A program made the position numbers and the translations under genes. The notes under the pieces were generated by a model, which was not told where the DNA came from, did no database searches, and saw only the letters and a program-made list of their open reading frames with translations. Shown piece by piece: positions 53,389-63,210 of a stretch of 64,000 nucleotides of DNA; the first letter of the stretch is position 1, and the number at the start of each line of letters is the position of its first letter. Source of the stretch: Prosthecobacter sp. SYSU 5D2 (lineage in GTDB: Bacteria > Verrucomicrobiota > Verrucomicrobiia > Verrucomicrobiales > Verrucomicrobiaceae); assembly GCF_039655865.1 (NCBI RefSeq), contig NZ_JBBYXL010000004.1, positions 399,267 through 463,266 of the forward strand, read 5' to 3'.

Positions 53389-56300
53389 ATGAATGACACC
53401 CCCCTTCCCTGGTCCATTTTGCGGTCCGCCTTTGCCGCTGTCACAAGCCTTGCCTGTCCCCTCTTTTTAACCTGCCTGCCAGCTTCTGCAGCCACCGTTT
53501 ATTGGGACATCAATGGCAGCGCTGCAGGAGCAGGTGGAGCCTCCCCTTCCGGCACCTGGAGTTCAGTGACCGAGTTTTGGAATTCGCTCGCCGATGGCAC
53601 CGGCGTTCCCGCCGCATGGACTCCGGGCAATATCGCCGCCTTCTCCGCTGGCCTGGATGCCACCGGCCCCTTTACGGTTACCGTGGATGGCGTTCAGAGC
53701 ATCTCCGGCCTGCGTTTTGAACGAGGCCAGGTCACCTTGTCTGAGGGCACACTCTCACTCGCTGCCGATTCAGATGCCTTTGTCGCCAGCTCAGTCCAGG
53801 CTACCCTCAACTCCTTGCTGACGGGTAGCACCCGCTTCACCAAAACCGGTGAGGGCTCCCTCACCCTCACGGGTCAGAGTTCTGGCTTCACCGGTGCCAT
53901 GGTCCTTCAAGAAGGAACCCTTCGTGCCATAGGCCCGAACACACACACCCTGGGCCAGGGCACACTGGAACTCAACGGCGGCACACTTCACCTGATGAAT
54001 AACGGTAACATCACCTTGGGCCGCAATACCACGCTTAACGGCGCGGCGTCTATCATTGCGGACGGTCTCGGCACAGGAACAGCCGTGGACACCACATTCA
54101 CCTTTGGGACTCTGAATGTCGCCACTGCCAGCTCTCTCAGCGTCACGCGCGGCAGCAGCATCACTGGCTCCCTTTATGGACGCGCGACCTTCGGAGCCAC
54201 GACTTTGGCTGAAAATTTAACGGTCAATCTGGGTGAACGGGCTATCACCACCCTAGGGGCGATCACCGAATCTGGCGGTTCGCGCACCCTGGTTTACAAC
54301 GGTGTCTCTTCATCTTCATCCATTCTCATCCTGAATGGTGCCAGCACCCACACCGGCGGCATTATCATCAATTCCGGAAGGGTCTATGCCAACGTGGCCA
54401 ATTCGCTGGGGGCCGTCGGAACGCAGACTCAGGTCAATGCCGGAACATTGGATTTGCGCAACGCAAACTCGGCTGTTGACCGCCATCTCATATACAACGG
54501 CACGGCCACCCTTAACCTCATCAACAACGGCACCGTCATTTGGAATGTCGGCAGCCTCACTCACACGGCCGGTAACCTTACGATCAGTTCTGGCCCCTCC
54601 TCATCCACCAATGTGACCCCTCGCGTTCACACCTTGAGCGCAGATGTCGCCCTCAACGGCAACCTGACTTTGGCTTCTGCCGTCATCACCACCTTCATTA
54701 TGAAAGGGGCCGTCTCCGAGGTCGGCGGCATCAGCAGAAACGTCATTAAAAGCGGCCTCGGATTGGTCCGGCTCGATAACATTTTCAGTCACTCCGGCAC
54801 CACCACCATCAGCAATGGCATCCTCCAGCTTGGCGTGGACAATGCCCTGCCTTCCGGAGCCATGAAAGGCAACGTCTCCATGAACCCTGGGAATGCTCTC
54901 ACCGCCGTTCTCGATCTCAACGGCTTTGACCAGACCCTGAATGGCATCTCCAACTCAGGCCTCGGCACCAGCCGCATTGACAATACCGCCGCCGAGGCCG
55001 TCACACTGACCTTGGGTGCAGGAGATGCCAGCGGCCTTTTCACCGGTGCCATCCAAAACACCGGAGGTGCCCTCACCCTCATCAAGACTGGCAGCGGAGT
55101 CCAGGCGCTGATGGGAACAAACACTTATACAGGCGGCACCTTCGTCAATGGCGGGGTGCTGGTGTATGGCAATCTGCTGGCGCAGCCCGCCACCGGCACC
55201 ACGGAAGTGGCCGCAGCGGGCACCCTCGGCCTGGGTGTGGGCGGCACCGGCTTTTATTCCTCCGCTGATGTGGATGCGCTCTTTGCCAATACCCTGGCCA
55301 ATGTCAATATGGCCGCCGGAGCCAGCGTCGGCATTGACACCACCGCAGGTGATTTTGAATACACCACCAGCCAGTCCGCCGCACGCGGCCTGGCCAAGAC
55401 CGGCCCCAATGTGCTGACCCTCAGCGGCAATAACACTTATACCGGGGACACCCTCCTGGCTGGGGGCACCCTGTCCATTTCCTCGGACAGCAGCCTGGGG
55501 GCAGCGACCGGGGCACTGACCATGTTTTCCGGCACCACCCTGCGGATCACCGGCAGCAACAATCCCACCAGCACCCGCAACATCACCCTGCAAGGCGCGG
55601 CCACCTTTGAAGTGACCGAGGCAGATAACACTGTCACTCTGACTTCCGGTTTGAACCCCTCCGGCATTTTCACCAAGGCAGGGCCCGGCACGCTCCGCCT
55701 CACCGGTAACGTCACCAACACCGGCAACAGTATCCTCAGCGGCGGCATGCTGATTCCTGCCGGGATTTTTAACACAGGTGCCGGCACCACCACCGTGGGT
55801 TCTGCGGGCAGCCCCGGCACCCTTCTGCTGGGCCCAGGCTCCGAATACACCACCACCACCCTGGCCATCGGTACGGCGGTCAATTCCCTCGGCAGCGTGA
55901 TCATCCGTGGAGGGGATGTGGATATCACCACAGAGGCGACTTCATCTGGCGTCGGTCTCGGTTCAACGGGCTATGGCGGTCTGTTCATGTCAGCAGGCAG
56001 CCTGACCACCAATCGTGTGGACTCGCTGGACGGGACCACTCCAGGTGCCGTTTCCGTCATTCAAATCACCGGCGGCACCCTCAACACCCGGCGGTACATC
56101 ATGTTCCGCAACGAGCATTGGGAGTTCACCGTGAAAGGCGGTGAAGTGCTCAGGACGGGGGAACACATCGCACTGGGATTCCGCGGCAGTGCCACCGCCA
56201 GCGGGGCCATGACCGTCGCCGGAGGCCTGGTGGACAACAGCGGATTCCTGGTGACATTTGGCCAGCAAAACAACACCACCGCCCTTGCCACCACTCACCT

Positions 56301-59300
56301 CAACTTGAACGGCGGCACTCTCATCACCGGCCAGTTGCTTCACTATAACAACACCGGAACCAACACCACCTCCGCAGTCAATTTCAATGGCGGCCTTTTG
56401 AAGGCATCCGTCGCAACCAGCCTCTTTCTGGGTACCACCGGCAGCGGCGGCACAAGCACTCTGAAAGCCTATGTCAACGGAGCCTTTGGCAGCTTCGCCG
56501 GCGGAGCCAGGATTGATACCAACGGGGTCAATGTCACCATTCCCACACCACTCGTCGCCCCCACAGGCAACGGCGTGGCCAGCATCCCGGTCACGGCGGG
56601 CGGCAGCGGTTACATCGGGGCGCCTTATGTGGAAATCACGGGTGGTGGCGGCACGGGCGCAACGGCCTCCGCTGTGGTGGACATGGATCCTGCCAGCCTC
56701 ACCTATGGCCAGTTGCTCAGCATCGTTGTCACCAATCCGGGCATCGGTTACACCTCTGAACCCACCATTACCCTCATCGGTGGCGGCGGCAGCGGCACCG
56801 TTCTCGGCACCGCCACCACCGCTGTCAATACCTCCGGTGGCCTCACGAAAACAGGTGAAGGCACGCTGACCCTCTCCGGGGCCAGCACCTATACCGGCGG
56901 GACTTTTATTAACGAAGGAACCCTCGCCCTCGGTATTAACAACGCCCTATTTGCTTCTGGCAGCGTGACCCTGGACGGCGGGGTGTTTGACCTGGTGGAC
57001 TTTTCAAACAGCGTGGCCGGTGTGACTCTGCTGGACGGAGGCATCACCGGTGTCACAGGCGTCCTCACCTCGACCTCCGATTATGATCTTCGCCAGGGCA
57101 GCGTATCCGCCAATCTGGGCGGCAGTGTCGGATTAAACAAGACCACCGCTGGCACCGTCGCTCTCAGCGCCGCCAGTTCCTTCACCGGGCCCGTCAATGT
57201 AACCGGAGGCACCCTTGCCTTTGCTGCTGCTGACAACCTGGGCAGCGGTGGAGTTGGCAATACGATCTCGGTCAATGCCGCCACCCTTTCCTACTCGGGC
57301 AGCGGCAGCATGGAAGTGGGTGGCAACCGCGTACTCACCATCGGTGCAGGCGGTGCCGCCTTGGCAGCCAGCGATGCGGCTGGCGTCGTGATTTATTCAG
57401 CAGGTGTCACGACAGTAGGTTCCGGCCCGCTCACCAAGTCCGGACCTGGAACGGTCGTCCTTGCCGGGACCACCGACCTCAATGGTGGTTCCCTCATGGT
57501 GACGGAAGGGCGGCTCAGTGCAGGCTTCGGCACGGACGGCATCGCCAGCCTAACCGTCGGCTCCGCTGGTAACATGGATTTCAGCAACGGAGCCACCCAG
57601 ACGCTCTCAGGTCTTATCGGCCTGACGCTTCAGGATGGGGCACGCCTGGGCTTTGAACTGGATGCCGGTTTCAATGATAGCCTCAATGCCCTGGTCGCAG
57701 CCTCTGTGACCGGGACCATCAACCTGGATTTCTTCAATACCGGCAGCGGTGTCTCCGCCACCACATACTCGTTGATCTCCGCCCCCGGCGGACTTCTGGG
57801 CGGCAGCTTTGTCGTCGGACAGGGCATCACCGGTTGGAATCTCACCCTCAACGCCACCGATACCCTGGTCAGCATCACCGCCAGCCAGCTCCAGCAGCAA
57901 TACTGGCGCGGCGGGCATAACAGCTCCTGGGCCGCTCTCGGCTCCGGCCCTGTCAACTGGACCACCGACGCAGCCGGACTCGTCGCGGCCTCTCAGATAC
58001 CATCCACTGGAGAAATCGTCGCCTTCAGCGCCGCCAATGCCCCCTTTACCAGCGGCTCGGAAATCACCACCACCCTGGATGCAGCCTTCACGCTCGGTGG
58101 CCTCATCTTTGACAGTGCCCCAGCAGGCATCAGCGCCGTGACACTCAATCCTGGCACCGGCGGCACCCTCACCCTTGCCCCCCAGTCCAGCCTAACGGGC
58201 CTGGATGTCCTGGACAATGCCGGAGCCGTCACCATCTCCGCACCGCTCATCGCGATGTCCAACCAGACCTGGCTCATCTCCGGCACGGGGGCATCACTGG
58301 CCATCACCGGCAGCGTCGAGTTTAACCAGGAAGTCATCAAAAAGGGTGCAGGCACCCTGACCCTCAGCGGACCTGGCACAGGGAGTGGCGGCATTCGGAT
58401 GGATGAGGGCACGCTGAATCTGAACTCCCCCACCGCAGCTGGCAGCGGCACACTCATTTTCGCCACAGGCACCTCCGTTGGCAATACCTCCGCCGGCCCG
58501 GTCACCCTCACCACCAACAATCCTCAGGTCTGGAATGAATCACTCACCTTCACAGGCTCCCAGTCTCTGAACATGGGCGCCGGGGCTGTCTCGCTGAGAA
58601 GCAACATCACTCTTTCGGCCGTCACCGAAACTTTCACCATCGGTGGCATCATCTCCGATGCTGGCAATGGTTTTGGACTGACCAAAACAGGTCCCGGCAC
58701 TCTCGCTCTCGGTGGTCTCAACAGCTACGGCGGAGCCACGGTTCTGAACGAAGGCACCCTCGTATTCGCAGCGAATCAAAACCTCACCGCCGCTACGAAT
58801 ACCCTCACCCTCGGGTCCGAGCCTGGCAGCACTTCAGCCTTCGCCCTGAATCTTACCACCGGCAGCGCCACCTTTGGCGGTCCAGTTCTGGTTCAAACCA
58901 ACAACACAGTGGCCAATACGGTATCCATCGGTGCCGGGCAGACATTGCAGTTCAACAGCTCGCTCACCATCGGGTATAACTCCGAGCTGGCCTCCCGCAC
59001 CCGCCTCACCCTCTCCGGCGATGGCACTTTCAAAATCGGCGATGTCGGATCACCCACCAATGCACCCGTGCAGGTGGGCAATGGCATGACCACCAGCATC
59101 AGCAATGCCGGGCTTCTCGACATGAGCGGACTGGCCACCTTTTACGCCAACCTCGGCACCGGCATCTTTCGCGTGGGTGATACTGTCAACGGTGGCGGTG
59201 GCGCAGGCGCTGGCGGGGGCGGTTCCACCGTCATCCTGGCGGCCAACAGCACCCTCATCGCCAGCATGATTTCCACCGACAGCCAGACTCTGGCCCCCCA

Positions 59301-61185
59301 GACCATCAGCCTCGGCTCCGGCACCAACTCCCTCTTTGCCAATACCCACCGGGTGGGCGGTGCTGCGGCACGTGGCAATGGCATTCTGAATTTCCACACC
59401 AGCACCGGCACGGTCCTCATCCGTAACTCTGCTGGCAATGACCGCGCCGTGATGACCGTCATGTCCGCCACGGCGGCTACCGCCGGAGCCCTCTTCGGCA
59501 CGCTCGACTTTGCCGGTCACTATGCCGACATTTTGCTGAGCAGCCTCTCGGTGGGTACACGCAGCGCGGGATCCACCGGTGCAGGTACCGGCACCTTCAC
59601 CTTTGACACCGGCATCCTGGATGCCACCACCGTGATCCTCGGCTCACGCACCGGCACCACCATGACGTCAGCCCTCATCACCGGCACCATGAACTTGGGA
59701 GGCACCACTGCCGGCACGGAAGTTATCTTCGGCAGCCTGACCATGGGCACCAACACGGTCAGCAGCGCCACTTCCACTGGAAATACCGTCTCCACTCTCA
59801 ACATCAGCGGCATCGGCAGCACCGATATCGGCACGCTGACGATGGGAAACCTCAGCGTCACCGGTTCCGCTGTCATCAGCAGTGTCCTCCGGGCCAGCGG
59901 CATTACGGCCACCGTCAATATCAGCGGCAGTACCACCACCCTTGGCAGCCTCAGCATGGCGGTCAATTCCTCAAACTCCGCCATCGCCACCACAGCCGCC
60001 TCCGCCCTCAATATCAGCGGTGGCAGTGTCTCCGTCACCGGCGGCATCCACATGGGTGCCACCAGTGTGAATGAACTGAACATCATCAACAATGAAATCA
60101 ACATCACCGGCACCGGGAGCCTGACGGTGGGCGGGGACATCACCTACACCAACGGCATCGGCACGGAGAACATCAGCGTCACCCTGGATGGCGGCAGCCT
60201 GGACATGGGCGGCTTTGGCATCGGCTCTGCCAGTGCTCCAGTCGTCTTCAATGCCGGGTCCGGCTCTCTGCAAAACCTGGCCGCCTTGAATGACGGAGCC
60301 GGTCTTGTCAAGACCACCTCCGGCAGTCTCATCGTCGCCGGAGTCAATGCCTATGCCGGCCCCACCACGGTGTCTGACGGCGTCTTTCAGCTTGGCAATG
60401 GCACCTCTGGTTCCCTCACCGGCACCGGACTGGTGACCGTGGTCAAAACCGGCACGGACCTTTCTGCCGCCCCCGTTTTTTCCGGCGGCTCCAATGGAGT
60501 ACTTGGTGCCGGAGTCATCGCCGGTTCTGTCCTCATCGGCGACCTCGACGTGGCAGGCAACCGGGGCATCCTTGCCCCCGGTCTTGGCAACACTGCCACC
60601 AGCAACCAGACGCTCATCATTCAAGGCGAAAGTGGCCTGACCGTCGCTGGCGGCTCCCAGCTTCAGCTTTCCATCACCCTGCCCACCCTCAACGACAGCG
60701 ACCTGCTCGCCGCCCTGAGTTCAGGCACCCAGGCCAGCGTCCTCGCCTATATCCTGGATGCCTCCCCCACCTGGGTCACCGGTGCGCCGGATGCCTTTGG
60801 CGATCACGACTACATCCAGATGACCACAGGCCCGCTTTATCTTGGCAGCCGGGACGGTGGGCTGGGCAACGGCACGGTATCCATTCTCGACCATGGTTAT
60901 TCCTCCGTCGCCGAAGCTGGCGATGTCTTCAACTTGCTGGATTGGACCGGCCTGATGGGCGGCAGCTTCAACGCCAACGGCACCCAGTATTCCATCGGCG
61001 GCATTCATGGTGACTTTGACCTGCCCTCCCTTCCTGGAAACCTGGCTTGGGACACCAGCGCCTTTACCAGCCACGGCGTGCTGGCCGTCATCATCGTGCC
61101 TGAGCCCGGCCACATGCAACTGCTCCTGCTGGGCCTGTTTGGCATCCTTCACCATCGCCGCCGTCCTGCACGCAGGCAGCCTTGA
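53389..61185 (+). CDS. Giant exported beta-repeat protein with autotransporter-associated repeats and PEP-CTERM signal
   Basis: The 2598-residue protein has a signal peptide ending near ASAATVYWDI (about residue 35). A very long Gly/Thr/Ser/Asn-rich beta-helix follows. Autotransporter-associated beta-strand repeats recur, for example LTKTGEGTLTLSGASTYTGG near residue 1151, and similar units near 155, 665, 1765 and 2305. The end is VPEPGHMQLLLLGLFGILHH followed by basic residues, a PEP-CTERM sorting signal. Such signals are cleaved by an exosortase and hold proteins for surface or matrix display. No autotransporter barrel is present. The likely role is adhesion or matrix; the exosortase is not in this window. 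The last 95 bp overlap the convergent ferritin-like gene. Confidence 0.88.
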   Translation: MNDTPLPWSILRSAFAAVTSLACPLFLTCLPASAATVYWDINGSAAGAGGASPSGTWSSVTEFWNSLADGTGVPAAWTPGNIAAFSAGLDATGPFTVTVDGVQSISGLRFERGQVTLSEGTLSLAADSDAFVASSVQATLNSLLTGSTRFTKTGEGSLTLTGQSSGFTGAMVLQEGTLRAIGPNTHTLGQGTLELNGGTLHLMNNGNITLGRNTTLNGAASIIADGLGTGTAVDTTFTFGTLNVATASSLSVTRGSSITGSLYGRATFGATTLAENLTVNLGERAITTLGAITESGGSRTLVYNGVSSSSSILILNGASTHTGGIIINSGRVYANVANSLGAVGTQTQVNAGTLDLRNANSAVDRHLIYNGTATLNLINNGTVIWNVGSLTHTAGNLTISSGPSSSTNVTPRVHTLSADVALNGNLTLASAVITTFIMKGAVSEVGGISRNVIKSGLGLVRLDNIFSHSGTTTISNGILQLGVDNALPSGAMKGNVSMNPGNALTAVLDLNGFDQTLNGISNSGLGTSRIDNTAAEAVTLTLGAGDASGLFTGAIQNTGGALTLIKTGSGVQALMGTNTYTGGTFVNGGVLVYGNLLAQPATGTTEVAAAGTLGLGVGGTGFYSSADVDALFANTLANVNMAAGASVGIDTTAGDFEYTTSQSAARGLAKTGPNVLTLSGNNTYTGDTLLAGGTLSISSDSSLGAATGALTMFSGTTLRITGSNNPTSTRNITLQGAATFEVTEADNTVTLTSGLNPSGIFTKAGPGTLRLTGNVTNTGNSILSGGMLIPAGIFNTGAGTTTVGSAGSPGTLLLGPGSEYTTTTLAIGTAVNSLGSVIIRGGDVDITTEATSSGVGLGSTGYGGLFMSAGSLTTNRVDSLDGTTPGAVSVIQITGGTLNTRRYIMFRNEHWEFTVKGGEVLRTGEHIALGFRGSATASGAMTVAGGLVDNSGFLVTFGQQNNTTALATTHLNLNGGTLITGQLLHYNNTGTNTTSAVNFNGGLLKASVATSLFLGTTGSGGTSTLKAYVNGAFGSFAGGARIDTNGVNVTIPTPLVAPTGNGVASIPVTAGGSGYIGAPYVEITGGGGTGATASAVVDMDPASLTYGQLLSIVVTNPGIGYTSEPTITLIGGGGSGTVLGTATTAVNTSGGLTKTGEGTLTLSGASTYTGGTFINEGTLALGINNALFASGSVTLDGGVFDLVDFSNSVAGVTLLDGGITGVTGVLTSTSDYDLRQGSVSANLGGSVGLNKTTAGTVALSAASSFTGPVNVTGGTLAFAAADNLGSGGVGNTISVNAATLSYSGSGSMEVGGNRVLTIGAGGAALAASDAAGVVIYSAGVTTVGSGPLTKSGPGTVVLAGTTDLNGGSLMVTEGRLSAGFGTDGIASLTVGSAGNMDFSNGATQTLSGLIGLTLQDGARLGFELDAGFNDSLNALVAASVTGTINLDFFNTGSGVSATTYSLISAPGGLLGGSFVVGQGITGWNLTLNATDTLVSITASQLQQQYWRGGHNSSWAALGSGPVNWTTDAAGLVAASQIPSTGEIVAFSAANAPFTSGSEITTTLDAAFTLGGLIFDSAPAGISAVTLNPGTGGTLTLAPQSSLTGLDVLDNAGAVTISAPLIAMSNQTWLISGTGASLAITGSVEFNQEVIKKGAGTLTLSGPGTGSGGIRMDEGTLNLNSPTAAGSGTLIFATGTSVGNTSAGPVTLTTNNPQVWNESLTFTGSQSLNMGAGAVSLRSNITLSAVTETFTIGGIISDAGNGFGLTKTGPGTLALGGLNSYGGATVLNEGTLVFAANQNLTAATNTLTLGSEPGSTSAFALNLTTGSATFGGPVLVQTNNTVANTVSIGAGQTLQFNSSLTIGYNSELASRTRLTLSGDGTFKIGDVGSPTNAPVQVGNGMTTSISNAGLLDMSGLATFYANLGTGIFRVGDTVNGGGGAGAGGGGSTVILAANSTLIASMISTDSQTLAPQTISLGSGTNSLFANTHRVGGAAARGNGILNFHTSTGTVLIRNSAGNDRAVMTVMSATAATAGALFGTLDFAGHYADILLSSLSVGTRSAGSTGAGTGTFTFDTGILDATTVILGSRTGTTMTSALITGTMNLGGTTAGTEVIFGSLTMGTNTVSSATSTGNTVSTLNISGIGSTDIGTLTMGNLSVTGSAVISSVLRASGITATVNISGSTTTLGSLSMAVNSSNSAIATTAASALNISGGSVSVTGGIHMGATSVNELNIINNEINITGTGSLTVGGDITYTNGIGTENISVTLDGGSLDMGGFGIGSASAPVVFNAGSGSLQNLAALNDGAGLVKTTSGSLIVAGVNAYAGPTTVSDGVFQLGNGTSGSLTGTGLVTVVKTGTDLSAAPVFSGGSNGVLGAGVIAGSVLIGDLDVAGNRGILAPGLGNTATSNQTLIIQGESGLTVAGGSQLQLSITLPTLNDSDLLAALSSGTQASVLAYILDASPTWVTGAPDAFGDHDYIQMTTGPLYLGSRDGGLGNGTVSILDHGYSSVAEAGDVFNLLDWTGLMGGSFNANGTQYSIGGIHGDFDLPSLPGNLAWDTSAFTSHGVLAVIIVPEPGHMQLLLLGLFGILHHRRRPARRQP

Positions 61186-61900
61186 ATGACCAGGTCTCAA
61201 GGCGGGCCTGGAACCTCTCCTGCGCCTGCTCACACCTTTGAACAAAAGCGGACTGGCTCATCCCCAAGGCCTTTAAACAGGCCCGGTGATCCCACGCCAC
61301 CACGCGAGTGGTCAGCGCATGAATCAGCCGGAACTGGCAGGCCCATACATACCGGCCCACCGGTGTGAACGCGGCCAGCCGCTCCCCCAGAAACTGCCGC
61401 TGAAACTCCAGATGTTTCATCTCATCTTTCAAGATCTGGCGGCACGAATTCCTTACGGCTTCATCCGGCACACGAAGAAACAAAGTCCCATAGTAAACCT
61501 CCGCAATCAGCTCCGCCGTAAGCAGCACTTGAATCGCAAATTCCAGGTTCACCAGGAACCGCAGGCGGCGGAACACGGAGTTCGTCCATTGCTTCTGCAA
61601 CAGCTTGCCACCCAAGTGCTGCACCAGGCGGCCTAACAAACGCGAATGCGCCTGCTCTTCACAAACGAACAAATCTATCGCCCGCTGATAACCCCTGAAA
61701 TTCTCCAAAGGTGCCACCTCCCGCGCATACCGTCGCAAGCGCGAGCCAGTGCCCGATTCGCCAAGCTGAAAGATGGCCAGCGAGTGAGCCAGAGGCTCCT
61801 TGATCTCATCCGGCAAGGTACAGGTCAGATCTTCAAAGCGGATCTGGTCATGAACGCTGGCGTTTGTTTGAAAATGATGGATCCAAAATTGTGTGTTCAT
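61091..61900 (-). CDS. Ferritin-like (diiron-type helical bundle) protein
   Basis: The 269-residue protein is mostly helical. It has ferritin-type metal ligands: Glu48 in FQLGESGTGSRL, the pair Glu82-x-x-His85 in CEEQAHSRLL, Glu130/Glu134 in LLTAELIAEVYYG, and Glu160-x-x-His163 in LKDEMKHLEF. This two-ExxH layout suits a diiron carboxylate site, as in ferritins and related oxidases. The last 32 or so residues run antisense through the end of the PEP-CTERM gene and are Gly/Ala/Cys-rich with no fold, so the native end may be earlier. It lies 45 bp after ispH on the same strand and may be co-transcribed with it. Substrate or iron-storage role is open. Confidence 0.6.
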   Translation of the reverse strand: MNTQFWIHHFQTNASVHDQIRFEDLTCTLPDEIKEPLAHSLAIFQLGESGTGSRLRRYAREVAPLENFRGYQRAIDLFVCEEQAHSRLLGRLVQHLGGKLLQKQWTNSVFRRLRFLVNLEFAIQVLLTAELIAEVYYGTLFLRVPDEAVRNSCRQILKDEMKHLEFQRQFLGERLAAFTPVGRYVWACQFRLIHALTTRVVAWDHRACLKALGMSQSAFVQRCEQAQERFQARLETWSFKAACVQDGGDGEGCQTGPAGAVACGRAQAR

Positions 61901-61945
61901 ATAGGTTTATATTTTTAAATATTGATAGTGTTTTGCATTGTTTGA

Positions 61946-62791
61946 TTACTGCTTTGACAGAAATTGAAGCCGGTCCATTACAGAGCGTACCGTCTCGTCC
62001 AGGGTGGACGTGCCTGCCGTGACGCCGACATGGTTCACACCCCGGAACCAGTCTGGCCTCAAATCCTCCGCAGTCTCGACTTGCTGCACCTTAACGCCCA
62101 AGGCCCTGGCTTTCTCGGCAAGCTGGCGGGTGTTGTTGCTGTTGCGGCCACCAATGACGACGATGAAATCACAAAGACGGGTCAGCTCCTCAAGCGCCGT
62201 CTGCCTCTGTTTCGTCGGCCGGCACACCGTGTCCACAAAGCGCACTTCAGAGTTGCGGTGCCGATGTTTAATAGCATCCACGATGCGCAGCACCTGCTCC
62301 AATGGCTGCGTGGTCTGGGAGATGACGCCCAGCTTGGAATAACCAGGAATGCAACAAGCATCCTCGGCAGTCAGGAGCACACTCGCCTGCGGATAATCAC
62401 CAATCAGCCCGCGCACCTCCACATGAGTCCGCTGCCCAATGACCACCGGGTGGTAGCCCTCCTCCACCAAAGTCGCCAGCGCCTGATGGGCCTTCTTCAC
62501 CAGTGGACACGACGTATCCGTGATCTGATGTCCCGCCTCTTGCCAGCGCTGCCGGTGCACGTCGGATGCCCCATGGGCCGTGATGACTACCCGCTGCGTG
62601 GTGGCTGATTCAAGGAGGTCAAGCTCTCCTCGCCGGACGCCGAGAGTGGTCAGATGGGCATCCACGACCGGGTTATGGACAAGCTGGCCGAGGATGGTCA
62701 CGGGTTCCTGGGTGGATGCATTATGGGTGGCACGAAGGGCGTCGCGGACGCCGAAGCACATGCCGTAATGTTGGGCTAAGTGGATGGTCAT
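61946..62791 (-). CDS. ispH: 4-hydroxy-3-methylbut-2-enyl diphosphate reductase (IspH/LytB), divergent
   Basis: The 281-residue protein has the IspH iron-sulfur ligands Cys12 (YGMCFGVRDA), Cys95 (TDTSCPLVKK) and Cys190 (DTVCRPTKQRQ). The diphosphate-binding residues are His39, His73, His123 and Glu125 (GQRTHVEVRG), and GGRNSNNT is also present. IspH makes IPP and DMAPP in the last step of the MEP pathway. CRPTKQRQ and the GTSTLDETV end differ from the usual CxATQxRQ and GASAPxxxV, so this is a divergent member. The ATG at 62791 is used; an upstream start adds a Pro-rich stretch that covers the palindrome at 62842. Confidence 0.85.
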   Translation of the reverse strand: MTIHLAQHYGMCFGVRDALRATHNASTQEPVTILGQLVHNPVVDAHLTTLGVRRGELDLLESATTQRVVITAHGASDVHRQRWQEAGHQITDTSCPLVKKAHQALATLVEEGYHPVVIGQRTHVEVRGLIGDYPQASVLLTAEDACCIPGYSKLGVISQTTQPLEQVLRIVDAIKHRHRNSEVRFVDTVCRPTKQRQTALEELTRLCDFIVVIGGRNSNNTRQLAEKARALGVKVQQVETAEDLRPDWFRGVNHVGVTAGTSTLDETVRSVMDRLQFLSKQ

Positions 62792-62841
62792 GATGAGGGG
62801 CAAATGTTGAGGGTCTCTTGAGGGGGGGGGTAGGGTGTTAG

Positions 62842-62856
62842 CTTTGTGGAACAAAG
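62842..62856. promoter_or_regulatory. Palindrome CTTTG-N5-CAAAG upstream of ispH
   Basis: CTTTG TGGAA CAAAG, 15 bp, lies 51 bp upstream of the ispH ATG. It matches two palindromes upstream of the membrane protein-regulator operon (63875, 63908). It is a likely binding site for the winged-helix regulator encoded next to it. Confidence 0.5.
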
Positions 62857-62907
62857 TGAATGTTTACAAAAGAGGAGAGTCAGCGGGGTTGAAGGGGGCT
62901 GGGGGAT

Positions 62908-63210
62908 TCAACCGGGGTTGATGGTTTTGACGATGAGTTCGAGGATGTCGACGTAGCTTTTGAAGGCTTTGGTGCCGGCGGGGGTGACGGCGTAGGTGGT
63001 GCGGGGGCGGGGGCCGGTGTCGTCGCGGGTTTCCTGGACGTAGCCGGCGGCGGCGAGGGTGCGGAGGTGGGTGATGAGGTTGCCGTCGCTCATGCCGAGG
63101 TCGTATTTCAGGTCCTGGAATGCCCACTCTCCCCGGGTGGACAGGAGGGTCATGATGGACAGACGGCTCTTTTCGTGAATCGTCTTGTCGAGCTGGTCGA
63201 AGTCGATCAT
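62908..63210 (-). CDS. Winged-helix transcriptional regulator
   Basis: The 100-residue protein is a small winged-helix DNA-binding protein. The recognition helix region is YDLGMSDGNLITHLRTLAAA, the wing is YVQETRDDTGPRPRTTYAVT, and a C-terminal dimer helix follows. It starts inside the stop of the upstream membrane gene (ATGA overlap), so the two are made together. Three CTTTG-N5-CAAAG palindromes nearby are plausible operators. Such pairs of a membrane protein and a small wHTH are known, but their signal is not. Confidence 0.82.
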   Translation of the reverse strand: MIDFDQLDKTIHEKSRLSIMTLLSTRGEWAFQDLKYDLGMSDGNLITHLRTLAAAGYVQETRDDTGPRPRTTYAVTPAGTKAFKSYVDILELIVKTINPG

